NCBI RefSeq assembly: GCF_009733595.1
Contig: NZ_WOFH01000003.1
Span: forward strand, 682,001-746,000
Length of the DNA stretch: 64,000 bases
Reading direction: 5' to 3'
Source of the DNA: Actinomadura litoris
Lineage (GTDB): Bacteria > Actinomycetota > Actinomycetes > Streptosporangiales > Streptosporangiaceae
Of the stretch, positions 54,517 to 62,994 are shown in pieces (position 1 is the first letter of the stretch; every line of letters begins with the position of its first letter). The position numbers were made by a program, and so were the translations under genes. Under the pieces are notes generated by a model. That model searched no databases and was not told the DNA's origin. It worked only from the letters and a program-made list of their open reading frames with translations.

Positions 54517-56535
54517 ATGACTGCCACATTCCTTGACCTCGTCAAGGTCCGCAACATCGGAATCATGGCGCACATCGACGCCGGCAAGACGACGACCGCC
54601 GAGCGCATCCTGTTCTACACCGGTGTCTCGCACCGGATCGGCGAGGTGCACGACGGCACCGCCGCGCTGGACTTCATGAAACAGGAGCGCGACCGCGGCA
54701 TCACGATCACCTCCGCCGCGACGACCTGCCACTGGGACGGGCACACGCTCAACCTCATCGACACCCCCGGCCACGTCGACTTCACCGTCGAGGTCGAGCG
54801 CTGCCTGCGGGTGCTCGACGGCGCGGTCGCGGTGTTCGACGCCGTCGCCGGGGTCGAGCCGCAGTCGGAGACCGTGTGGCGGCAGGCCGACCGGTACGGG
54901 GTGCCGCGCGTCTGCTTCGTCAACAAGATGGACCGCGCGGGCGCCGACCTGCACCGCTGCGTCGCGATGATCGCCGACCGGCTCGGTGCGGTGCCGCTGC
55001 TCGTGCAGCTGCCGATCGGCGCCGAGGGCGGCTTCACCGGCGTGGTCGACCTCGTGGCGATGCGGGCGCGGGTGTGGTCCGGGGACGGGCTCTCGGTACG
55101 GGACGTCCCGTCCGCGCTGGTCGAGGAGGCGCGACGACGACGCGGGCGGCTCGTCGAGACCGTCGCGGAACTCGACGAGCCGCTGATGGCCCTGTACCTG
55201 GAGGGCGCCGAGCCGTCCGCCGAGCAGCTGCACGCCGCGATCCGGCGGGTGACGCTCGCCTCGGCGGCGACCCCGGTGTTCTGCGGCAGCGCGTTCAAGA
55301 ACAAGGGCGTGCAGCCGCTGCTGGACGGCGTCGTCCGGTACCTGCCCTCGCCCCTGGACGTGGGCGCGGGTCAGCGGGAACGTCCACCCGAGGACGAGCC
55401 GCTGGCCGCGCTGGCGTTCAAGATCATGAGCGACCGGCACCTCGGGCGGCTCACGTTCGTCCGGATCTACTCGGGCCGGCTGGAGTCCGGCGCGACCGTG
55501 CTGAACAGCGTCAAGGGACGGAGGGAACGCATCGGCAAGCTCTACCGAATGCACGCGAACGCGCGCGAGGAGATCGCCTCGGCGGGCGCGGGCGACATCG
55601 TCGCGGTCATGGGCCTGAAGCGGACCACCACCGGCGAGACGCTGTGCGAGGAGTCGCACCCGGTGGTCCTGGAGTCGATGGACTTCCCCGCCCCGGTCAT
55701 CGAGGTCGCCGTCGAGCCCCGCTCGACGGGCGACCAGGAGCGGCTGGCCGCCGCGATCGCGCGGCTCGCCGAGGAGGACCCGTCCTTCAGCGTGCACGGC
55801 GACGCGCAGACCGGCCAGACCGTCCTCGGCGGGATGGGCGAGCTGCACCTGGAGGTCCTCGTCGACCGGATGAAGGAGGAGTTCGGCGTCGAGGCGAACG
55901 TCGGCAGGCCCCGCGTGGCCTACCGCGAGACGATCCGGGGCCGCGCCGAGAAGGTCGGGTACAAGCACCGCAAGCAGTCGGGAGGAAGGGGGCAGTACGC
56001 GAAGGTGATCGTCTCGGTCGAGCCCTGCGACGTCCCCTACGAGTTCGTGAACAGGGTCACCGGCGGGCGGATCCCGCGCGAGTTCATCCCGTCGGTGGAC
56101 GCGGGCTGCCAGGACGCGATGCGCTCCGGCGTCCTCGCCGGGTTCGAGATGACCGGCGTGCGCGTCACGCTGCTCGACGGCGACTTCCACCCGGTCGACT
56201 CGTCCGAGACGGCGTTCCGGATCGCGGGCTCGCTGGTCTTCCAGGACGCGGTGCGGCGGGCCGCGCCCGTGCTGCTCGAACCGGTGATGGCCGTCGAGGT
56301 CGGCACGCCCGAGGAGTACCTGGGCGAGGTGATCGGCGACCTCAACGCCCGGCGCGGCCGGGTCGAGTCGATCGGCGGCGACGGCGTCCGGGCGCGGGTG
56401 CCGCTGTCGGAGATGTTCGGCTACGTCGGGGACCTGCGGAGCGCGACGTCGGGACGCGCCGTGTTCTCGATGCGGTTCGACTCCTACGCGGAGGTCCCCC
56501 GGGCCCGCGCCGAGGAGATCATCAAGGCGGTGTGA
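54517..56535 (+). CDS. Elongation factor G-like GTPase (standalone paralogue)
   Basis: The 672-aa protein is a full-length EF-G: G1 AHIDAGKTT, effector [12 protein letters not shown]3 DTPGHVDF, G4 NKMDRAG, then domains II-V, including [11 protein letters not shown] and HPVDSSE-type domain IV segments. It is not in a str operon (no rpsL, rpsG or tuf nearby), so it is probably a second EF-G (EF-G2/fusA2-like or a ribosome-protection-like copy). It begins [20 protein letters not shown] after AAGGAGG. Other members of this class are linked to ribosome rescue, stress or antibiotic resistance; the role here is not shown. Confidence 0.92.
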   Translation: MTATFLDLVKVRNIGIMAHIDAGKTTTAERILFYTGVSHRIGEVHDGTAALDFMKQERDRGITITSAATTCHWDGHTLNLIDTPGHVDFTVEVERCLRVLDGAVAVFDAVAGVEPQSETVWRQADRYGVPRVCFVNKMDRAGADLHRCVAMIADRLGAVPLLVQLPIGAEGGFTGVVDLVAMRARVWSGDGLSVRDVPSALVEEARRRRGRLVETVAELDEPLMALYLEGAEPSAEQLHAAIRRVTLASAATPVFCGSAFKNKGVQPLLDGVVRYLPSPLDVGAGQRERPPEDEPLAALAFKIMSDRHLGRLTFVRIYSGRLESGATVLNSVKGRRERIGKLYRMHANAREEIASAGAGDIVAVMGLKRTTTGETLCEESHPVVLESMDFPAPVIEVAVEPRSTGDQERLAAAIARLAEEDPSFSVHGDAQTGQTVLGGMGELHLEVLVDRMKEEFGVEANVGRPRVAYRETIRGRAEKVGYKHRKQSGGRGQYAKVIVSVEPCDVPYEFVNRVTGGRIPREFIPSVDAGCQDAMRSGVLAGFEMTGVRVTLLDGDFHPVDSSETAFRIAGSLVFQDAVRRAAPVLLEPVMAVEVGTPEEYLGEVIGDLNARRGRVESIGGDGVRARVPLSEMFGYVGDLRSATSGRAVFSMRFDSYAEVPRARAEEIIKAV

Positions 56536-56542
56536 GCGCACG

Positions 56543-56576
56543 CCCCGGGGGCCCGGCCGTCGCCGGGCCCCCGGGG
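56543..56576. terminator. Strong convergent terminator
   Basis: A perfect 15-bp stem CCCCGGGGGCCCGGC / GCCGGGCCCCCGGGG with loop CGTC lies between the EF-G gene and the leftward DUF5753 regulator gene. Confidence 0.85.
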
Positions 56577-56592
56577 CCACCGGTCCCGGAGG

Positions 56593-57423
56593 TCATCCGT
56601 ACTCGTGCATGACCGTGCTGATCATGTCGCGGCTGCCCGCGGGCGGCAGCGCCACGTCCTCGATCAGCTTCCAGGTGTCGGACAGGTCGCTGCCCGCGAG
56701 GTCGATGCCGAGCGCGCCGTGCACGAACGAGATCCTGTCCTTGATGACGGGGAACTCCAGCACGTCGAACGAGCCGTGCAGTCCCGCGTGCGCGCCCGCG
56801 TTGAACGGGATGACGCGGACGCTGGTGTGCTCGTCCTCCGACAGCTCCAGCAGGTGGGCGCACTGCGCGAGCATGACCTCGGGCGGGCCGTTGCGCAGCG
56901 CGCTCTCGCAGAAGATCACGTCGAGCGTGCGGGGCAGGCCGCCCGGCCGGTGCCGCTGCCGCTGGAGGAGCAGGTCCCACTCCTCCTCGACGTCCACCTC
57001 GGGGATGTGGTACTCGAAGCCGAGGCGGGCGTAGGGCTCGGCGCGCACCAGCTCCGGTATCACCGGGATGCCGTAGGTGTGCACGGTCGTCGCCTCCGAC
57101 TCCAGCGTGTACAGGTCGCGGACGAGGGCCTTCAGCCGTTCCGCGTGCGGGGCGAGCCAGGGCGGGCCGGACGGGCGGGAGGCGAGGTCGATCACCACCG
57201 TCCGCATGTCGTGCGGGGGGACGCCGTAGCCGTCCAGGATCTCGCGGGCCTGTTCGGGGGTGACCTGCTCGAATCCGGTCTCCAACCGGATGAGCCAGTC
57301 CGCGTCGTGGCCGAGCCTCGCCGACGCGGAGTCGTAGGACAGTTCCAGCGCCTCGCGGATCTGCCGGAAGTGCAGACCCAGCCTGCGGGCGTTGATGTTC
57401 GGTGCGCGATAGTCAACCGGCAT
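56593..57423 (-). CDS. HTH regulator with DUF5753 domain (Scr1 family)
   Basis: The 276-aa protein has an N-terminal XRE-type HTH (LGLHFRQIREALELSYDSAS, DWLIRLETGFEQVTPEQARE), then the DUF5753 ligand/interaction domain, including LLQRQRHRPGGLPRTLDVIF and SVRVIPFNAGAHAGLHGSF. Such regulators usually pair with a DUF397 protein gene, and many are described as Scr1-type TA-like regulators. No DUF397 gene lies nearby, so this copy is orphaned. The ATG at 57423 is used rather than an upstream one. Confidence 0.88.
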   Translation of the reverse strand: MPVDYRAPNINARRLGLHFRQIREALELSYDSASARLGHDADWLIRLETGFEQVTPEQAREILDGYGVPPHDMRTVVIDLASRPSGPPWLAPHAERLKALVRDLYTLESEATTVHTYGIPVIPELVRAEPYARLGFEYHIPEVDVEEEWDLLLQRQRHRPGGLPRTLDVIFCESALRNGPPEVMLAQCAHLLELSEDEHTSVRVIPFNAGAHAGLHGSFDVLEFPVIKDRISFVHGALGIDLAGSDLSDTWKLIEDVALPPAGSRDMISTVMHEYG

Positions 57424-57478
57424 GTCCCTATCGTGCGCCACGGACGGACGCTGTGCGCAGTGAATCGGTAACACCGCG

Positions 57479-58261
57479 TCAGGAATTCTCCCCGGGCCCC
57501 CGCTCCGGCGCCGTGTCGAAGCCTTTCATCCGTTCGAGCACGCGGTCGGCGGTCGGCGCTTCCATGCGGTCCACGATCCGGCCGTCCGAGAGGAACACGA
57601 CCTGGTCGGCGTAACCGGCGGCGGCGGGGTCGTGGGTGACCATGACGACCGTCTGCCCGAACTCGCGCACGGAGCCGCGCAGGAACGCCAGCACCTCCCC
57701 GCTGGAGCGCGAGTCGAGGTTGCCGGTCGGCTCGTCGGCGAACACGATCTCCGGACGGGACGCCAGCGCCCGCGCGCACGCCACCCGCTGCTGCTGCCCT
57801 CCCGACAGCTCGCTCGGACGGTGCGAGAGCCTGCGCCGCAGCCCCACCGTGTCGATGATCCGGTCGACCCAGGCCGCGTCGGGGCGGCGCCCGGCGACGT
57901 CCATCGGCAGCGTGATGTTCTCCAGCGCCGACAGCGTCGGCACCAGGTTGAACGCCTGGAACACGAACCCGATCCGGTCGCGGCGCAGCGCCGTCAGCCG
58001 CCGGTCGCCCAGCGGCGACAGCGCGGTGTCCCCGATGTAGACCTCACCGCCGTCCACGCGGTCGAGCCCCGCCATGCAGTGCATGAGCGTCGACTTCCCC
58101 GACCCCGACGGGCCCATCACGGCGGTGAACCGCCCGCGCGGCATCGCGATCGTGACCTCGTCCAGCGCCGTCACCCCCGTCGCGCCGGTGCCGTAGACCC
58201 TGGTGACCCGCTCGGCCCGCGCGGCGGCCGTGCCGGTGGTGACGTCCGCGGTGATGCTCAT
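57479..58261 (-). CDS. ABC transporter ATP-binding protein (LolD/MacB type), without permease
   Basis: The 260-aa ATPase has Walker A GPSGSGKST, FVFQAFNLVPTLSALENI, signature LSGGQQQRVACARAL, Walker B IVFADEPTGNLDS and H-loop VTHD. This class normally pairs with a large FtsX-like permease encoded just downstream. Here the next gene is the DUF5753 regulator, so the permease is missing. The start at 58261 follows GGGGAGATCGGT. Confidence 0.92.
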   Translation of the reverse strand: MSITADVTTGTAAARAERVTRVYGTGATGVTALDEVTIAMPRGRFTAVMGPSGSGKSTLMHCMAGLDRVDGGEVYIGDTALSPLGDRRLTALRRDRIGFVFQAFNLVPTLSALENITLPMDVAGRRPDAAWVDRIIDTVGLRRRLSHRPSELSGGQQQRVACARALASRPEIVFADEPTGNLDSRSSGEVLAFLRGSVREFGQTVVMVTHDPAAAGYADQVVFLSDGRIVDRMEAPTADRVLERMKGFDTAPERGPGENS

Positions 58262-58472
58262 ACCGATCTCCCCTGTGTGAAGGCTGGGACCAGTCCAGCC
58301 CACGGCGCGGGACGGGCGTCAGCGCGCAACGTCGAGGGGGCGGGCGACTTACGTCGGTGGCGCGGGGCCGCGCGCCCGACTTTCGTAGGGCGTGCGGCCG
58401 GGACGATCACCGCCGGTGATCCGCCGGGGTAGTCTCGCCCCGAACGCTGCCGAAGGGGACGGATCGCATCCG

Positions 58473-59225
58473 ATGGGCGCCGGGCCGGATTCTTGTGGGG
58501 GGACGACCCCCCGCGCCCCCCGGAACAGACCTGATTCTTGTGGGGGGACGACCCCCCACGCCCCCCGGAACAGACCTGTCAAGCTGCTGGTCGTCGACGA
58601 CGAGCCGATGGTGTGCGCGCACCTGCGGACGATCCTCACCGCCGAGGACGGCCTGGTCGTCGTCGGCGAGGCCCACGACGGAGCCGAGGCCGTCGAGTCC
58701 GTGCTGCGGCTCGCGCCCGACGTCGTGCTGATGGACCTGCGCATGCCGGGCGTGGACGGCCTGACCGCCATCGAGCGGATCGCGGCGCTGCGCCGCCCGC
58801 CGGTGGTCGTGGCGCTCACCACCTTCGACGCCGACTCCTACGTGCTGCGCGCGATGCGGGCCGGCGCGGCGGGCTTCCTGCTGAAGTCGACGCCGCCCGA
58901 GGACCTCGTCGGGCTCGTCCGGGTCGCCGCCGACGGCCACACCGTGATGTCGCCGGCCGCGACCCGCCGCCTGCTGGCCTCCGCCGACGACCGCCGCCGG
59001 GCCGACCGGCGCCGCGCGTCGCTGGTCGACGCGCTGACCGAGCGCGAGACGCAGGTGCTGACCTGCCTGGGCGAGGGCCTGTCCAACGCCCAGATCGCGC
59101 GCCGCCTCCACCTCACCGAGGCCACCGTGAAGGGCTATGTCTCCCGGCTGCTGATGAAGCTCGACTGCGCGAACCGCACCCAGGCGGGCCTCCTGGCCTA
59201 CGAGTCCGGCCTCTGCGACACCTGA
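58473..59225 (+). CDS. NarL/LuxR family response regulator with duplicated N-terminal extension
   Basis: The 250-aa protein has a receiver domain starting at about residue 36 (VKLLVVDDEPMVCAHLRT, Asp88 in VLMDLRMPG, FLLKSTPPE) and a LuxR HTH (LTERETQVLTCLGEGLSNAQ, LTEATVKGYVSRLLMKL). The only in-frame start before the receiver is ATG 58473. The first 35 residues therefore contain two copies of DSCGGTTP[RH]APRNRP from the 45-bp repeat. No histidine kinase gene is adjacent, although such regulators usually follow one and face a LolD-type ATPase. Confidence 0.8.
   Translation: MGAGPDSCGGTTPRAPRNRPDSCGGTTPHAPRNRPVKLLVVDDEPMVCAHLRTILTAEDGLVVVGEAHDGAEAVESVLRLAPDVVLMDLRMPGVDGLTAIERIAALRRPPVVVALTTFDADSYVLRAMRAGAAGFLLKSTPPEDLVGLVRVAADGHTVMSPAATRRLLASADDRRRADRRRASLVDALTERETQVLTCLGEGLSNAQIARRLHLTEATVKGYVSRLLMKLDCANRTQAGLLAYESGLCDT
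58488..58577. repeat. 45-bp direct repeat, two copies, in frame within the regulator 5' end
   Basis: Two head-to-tail copies start with GATTCTTGTGGGGGGACGAC and differ by one base. Each contains a G6/C6 inverted repeat able to form a hairpin, like REP-type elements seen downstream of genes in some actinomycetes. 45 is divisible by three, so the copies add two identical-length peptide segments. Confidence 0.85.
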
Positions 59226-59234
59226 GAAACCGAA

Positions 59235-59269
59235 ACCGGGACGCGACCCCTGTCGGGTCGCGCCCCGGT
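59235..59269. terminator. Terminator hairpin
   Basis: ACCGGG and CCCGGT pair outside an 8-bp stem CGCGACCC / GGGTCGCG with a single mismatch between them and loop CTGTC. It follows the response regulator stop and faces the leftward 49-aa peptide gene. Confidence 0.7.
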
Positions 59270-59285
59270 CCGTGCCTGAGACCTC

Positions 59286-59435
59286 TCAGGTCATGTGCAC
59301 CGCTCTTGTCATGTGCACCGTTCCCGTCGCCGCGGTTCGGGAGCTCGGCTCGGCCGAGAGTACGGCGAGCGCAAGGGCGGCCGACCCCAGCGTAAGGGCG
59401 GTCGCGAGGGCGAGCGGGACTATAGACCTTAGCAC
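59286..59435 (-). CDS. Small putative secreted peptide, 49 aa
   Basis: From the GTG at 59435, preceded by GAGAGGG, the frame encodes MLRSIVPLALATALTLGSAA followed by ALAVLSAEPSSRT, a clear signal peptide. It ends in a repeated motif GTVHMTRAVHMT, from a 12-bp direct repeat TCATGTGCACCG. It lies about 190 nt downstream of the SARP regulator in the same direction. I do not recognise a family. Small genes after SARP/AfsR regulators (e.g. afsS) are known, but afsS has no signal peptide, so this is only an analogy. Confidence 0.5.
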   Translation of the reverse strand: MLRSIVPLALATALTLGSAALALAVLSAEPSSRTAATGTVHMTRAVHMT

Positions 59436-59626
59436 TAGTTACCCTCTCATCTTCCTATTGCATGCCCCTAAGTCGGGCATCTCCGGAAGCTTACTAGAAA
59501 GCCGGTCGAGATGGGCACATGGACTGAGGATCTTGTTATGTCAGGTTTAGTGATTAAACCTTAAAGTAGTTGATCTCAGGTGAGAATCCCATTCACGAGC
59601 GTTCGTGGTATCTTTCGGCGGTGGTG

Positions 59627-62600
59627 CTAGCTATTGAACGGATCGCCCTGCTCGTTGAGCCTTGAGCGGATCGTCCGGCTCTCGGACGCGCCGATGGCGT
59701 CGAAGATCGTCAGGGCGCGGCGCCAGCAGTCGCGGGCCGGGCCCGGCTCCGACGTGTGCAGGAGCGCGCCGCCCATGCCCTCCAGCGCCTTGGCCCGCTC
59801 GTAGGGGACGCCGATGAGGTCGGCGATATCGTGCGCTTCCCGGAAATGGTCGAGCGCGTCCGAATGACGTCCGGCACCGGCGAGCGCCTCGCCCAGGTGC
59901 CGCAGGGCGAGCGTCTCCTCGTAGCGCTCGCTGATGGCGCGGGCGAGCACGAGCGCCTTCTTGTGGTGAATGAGCGCCTCGGCGAATCGCCCGGCGTTCT
60001 GGAATGTCGCGCCGATGCCGATGAGCGTCTCGATCTCGCTGCGCCGGTCGCCTATCTCCGCCGCCGTGGCGAGCGCCTGGCGGTAATTGCTGAGCGCCGT
60101 GTCCTGGTCGCCGGTGTAGCGGTGGACGTTGGCCATGTTGATGAGCCAGATCGCGTGGTGCTGGCGGCCGAGCCTCGCGACGGCCTTGGCGGTGTCGCCG
60201 TAGTGCCGGACGGCCGCGTCCACGTCCCCGATGCGAAGGGCGAGGTCGCCCATGTTGTTCAGGGCCATCGTCCGGCCGAGCTGGTCGCCGGTCTCGGCGA
60301 AGATGGCGAGCGCGCGCTCGCGGGAGCGGAGCGCCTCGCGGTAGTCGCCGGTGTATTCGAGGAAGATCGCGGTGTGGTCGAGGCTGCGGGCCTCGCCGCT
60401 CCGGTCGCCCAGCAGCCGCCGGATCTCCAGGGCCTCCTGGCACCGCGCGAGCGCGTCGGCGAACCGCGAGCGGTGCCAGTGGATGAGGCTCATGTGCGAG
60501 AGGATGTCGGCCTCTCCCCGGCGCTCGGAGAGGGACCGGTAGATCGCCAGCGCCTGCTCCGCCGCGTCCAGCGCGAGGTCGTAGTCGCCCGCGCGGAACC
60601 GGACGAGGCTGAGGTCGGCCAGCGCGTAGGCCGTGCCGCGGTGGTCGTCGAGGTCGCGCAGCGCGGCGACGGCGCTCTCGTGCAGGCGCGCGGCCGTCTC
60701 CCAGTGCCCGCTGGTCTCCAGGTGCTTGGCGAGGACGCGGGCGAACCGCGCGAGGTGGTAGGGCCAGCCGCGCGCGGCGGCGTGGGACGCGGCGCGCAGC
60801 AGGCAGGCGTGCTCGGCGGCGAACCAGGCGTGGGCGCGCGCGTCGGTGTCCAGCGGCGGCAGCTGCCTGGGCGGGTGGGTGAAGCGGATCTCGACCGGGC
60901 GCGGCCCGGGGGACAGCGCCCGGTCGGCGCGGTCGGCCGCCGCCAGGTAGTAGTCCAGGACGCGGTGGACGGTCCGGCGCCGCTCGTGGCCCGGGTCCTC
61001 CTCGCGGGCCAGCCGCCGCGCGTACTCGTGGACGAGGTCGTGGAACCGGTAGCGGCCCCGGGCCGGCTCGCCGAGCAGGTGCCGGTCGAGGAGCTCCTCC
61101 AGCACGCGCTCGGCCTCGTGGACGGGCCGCCGGAGGATCGCGGCGGCGGCGTGCGCGGTCAGGTCGGGCCCCGGGTGGAGCCCGAACGCCCGGAACGCGG
61201 CCCGCAGCGGCGGCGGCAGCCCCCGGTAGGAGACCTCGAACACCACCGTGATCTCGCTGCCCTCGACGCGCAGCTCCTCCAGCCGCCCGCCGGGCGTCAG
61301 CCGTTCGAGCAGGTCGGCGGCGCCCCAGGTCTGCCGGTGCCGGAGTCTGCTGGCCGCGATCCGGACGGCGAGCGGCAGGTACCCGCAGCGTTCGACGACC
61401 GCCGCGACCGTCGCGTCGTCGAGGTCGCGGCCGCCGCCCGCGACGCTCCTGAACAGCGCGACGGCGTCCTCGACGGGCAGGACGTCGAGCGAGAGCGGAT
61501 GCGCGTCGTGCAGCCCGGTGAGGCAGCGCCTGCTCGTCACGATGACCAGGCAGCCGGGGGAGGCCGGGAGCAGCGGGCTGACCTGGTCGTGCCCGGCGGC
61601 GTCGTCCAGCACGATGATCGCGCGGCCGCCCGCCATCTGGGACCGCCACAGCGCGGCGCGCTCCTCCAGCGCCCGGGGGATCCGCGTGGTCGGGACGCCG
61701 ATCGCGCGCAGCAGCGTGTCGAGCGCGACCGCCGGGTCGAGCGGCTCCTGGCGCGGGTCGTGGGCGTGCAGCTTCAGGAAGATGTGCCCGTCGGGGAAGT
61801 GCTCGGCGAGCCGGTGCGCGACATGGACCGCCAGCGCCGACTTGCCGACGCCGGGCATCCCGTCCACCGCGATGACCGTGGCCGCCGACCCCGTCGCCGG
61901 GGCCGCGCGGGCGATCCGCAGCAGCGCCTGGAGTTGCTCGTCGCGCCCGGTGAAGGCGGCCACGTCCGAGGGCAGGTTGTGCGGGCGGCGGTCGACGGCC
62001 AGCTGCGTGCCGGGGACGCGCAGCAGCCCCGGGTCGGCGCGCAGGATCCGCTGGTGCAGCTCCCGCAGCCCCTGGCCCGGTTCGGTGCCCATCTCCTCGC
62101 GCAGCGCCCGCCGGGTGCGCCGGTAGGCCTCCAGCGCCTCGGCCTGCCGCCCGGACCGGAACAGCGCGACCATCAGCCGGCCGACCGGCCGCTCGTCGAA
62201 GGGGTCGCGCTCGGCGAGCGCGGCCAGCTCGCGCACCATGTCGGCGTGGTGGCCGCGGTGCAGCTCGATGTCGATGCGGTCGAAGGCGGCCCCGAGGATC
62301 TCCTCCTCCAGGCCGCGCCGCGTCCGGTCGACCCAGTCGCCTGACAGGTCGGCGAGCGGGGTCGCGGCGCACAGCTCGGCGGCGCGGCGGTAGTGGTCCA
62401 GCGCGTACTCGTCGTCGCCGCTCTCGGCGATGGCGCGGGCCTGGTCGCGCAGCAGCCGGAAGCGCCACAGGTCGACGGCCTCGTCCGCGACGTCGATGAG
62501 GTAGCTGCCCTGGCGGGAGGCGAGGGCGGCGCCCTCCACGCCGTCCAGCCGCTGGCGCAGCCGCGCGATGTAGCTGTAGAGGCTCTGCCGCGCCTTGGCG

Positions 62601-62764
62601 GGCGGGCGGTGGTCCCACACGCGGGCGATCAGCGCGGCGGCGTGCACCGGCCGCCGCGGGGTCAGGAGCAGCGCCGCGAGGACGCACCGTTCCTTTGTCG
62701 TTCCGAGATCGCGCCGCCGCCCGTCGACCCACAGCTCAACGGGGCCTAAGACACGGAACTCCAC
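59627..62764 (-). CDS. SARP-type regulator with NB-ARC and TPR domains (AfsR-like)
   Basis: The 1045-aa protein has an OmpR-like DNA-binding domain (about 1-92: VLGPVELWVDGRRRDLGTTK, KARQSLYSYIARLRQRLDG) and a BTAD domain (about 97-245). The NB-ARC ATPase has P-loop GMPGVGKSA at 302-310 and RAIIVLDDAAGHDQV. A long run of TPR repeats follows, with recurring GD..GEA..L and GD...A..H motifs. It is an AfsR/SARP-family pathway activator of full length. A 49-aa secreted peptide gene lies downstream; a divergent glycosyltransferase-like gene lies upstream. Its target is not apparent in this window. Confidence 0.95.
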   Translation of the reverse strand: MEFRVLGPVELWVDGRRRDLGTTKERCVLAALLLTPRRPVHAAALIARVWDHRPPAKARQSLYSYIARLRQRLDGVEGAALASRQGSYLIDVADEAVDLWRFRLLRDQARAIAESGDDEYALDHYRRAAELCAATPLADLSGDWVDRTRRGLEEEILGAAFDRIDIELHRGHHADMVRELAALAERDPFDERPVGRLMVALFRSGRQAEALEAYRRTRRALREEMGTEPGQGLRELHQRILRADPGLLRVPGTQLAVDRRPHNLPSDVAAFTGRDEQLQALLRIARAAPATGSAATVIAVDGMPGVGKSALAVHVAHRLAEHFPDGHIFLKLHAHDPRQEPLDPAVALDTLLRAIGVPTTRIPRALEERAALWRSQMAGGRAIIVLDDAAGHDQVSPLLPASPGCLVIVTSRRCLTGLHDAHPLSLDVLPVEDAVALFRSVAGGGRDLDDATVAAVVERCGYLPLAVRIAASRLRHRQTWGAADLLERLTPGGRLEELRVEGSEITVVFEVSYRGLPPPLRAAFRAFGLHPGPDLTAHAAAAILRRPVHEAERVLEELLDRHLLGEPARGRYRFHDLVHEYARRLAREEDPGHERRRTVHRVLDYYLAAADRADRALSPGPRPVEIRFTHPPRQLPPLDTDARAHAWFAAEHACLLRAASHAAARGWPYHLARFARVLAKHLETSGHWETAARLHESAVAALRDLDDHRGTAYALADLSLVRFRAGDYDLALDAAEQALAIYRSLSERRGEADILSHMSLIHWHRSRFADALARCQEALEIRRLLGDRSGEARSLDHTAIFLEYTGDYREALRSRERALAIFAETGDQLGRTMALNNMGDLALRIGDVDAAVRHYGDTAKAVARLGRQHHAIWLINMANVHRYTGDQDTALSNYRQALATAAEIGDRRSEIETLIGIGATFQNAGRFAEALIHHKKALVLARAISERYEETLALRHLGEALAGAGRHSDALDHFREAHDIADLIGVPYERAKALEGMGGALLHTSEPGPARDCWRRALTIFDAIGASESRTIRSRLNEQGDPFNS

Positions 62765-62994
62765 CAGTGCCCCTTTGTGGAAATCTGCTCCTGAGTCGAT
62801 TTTCGCACCGGAGGCGCCGCTTGGCCAGAATCAGGCCGCGATTCACTTGGCCGACCTGGGACCTCACAACTGATGTAGTCAGGCCAACTGCAAGTTTTCG
62901 TCAAGGAGTGCCGAACACCCTCGTTTCTGGAGGCAGATCTTTTGATCTGTTACGGAGGGCGGATGCTCATGTCCGCGGAGGTAAGGGGGATGTG
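62765..62994. promoter_or_regulatory. Divergent intergenic region with small palindrome
   Basis: This 230-nt gap separates the SARP gene and the rightward partial gene. It is AT-richer near its middle and contains a short inverted repeat CAGATC-TTTT-GATCTG (62934-62949), a possible operator site for either gene. No ORF is supported. Confidence 0.35.
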
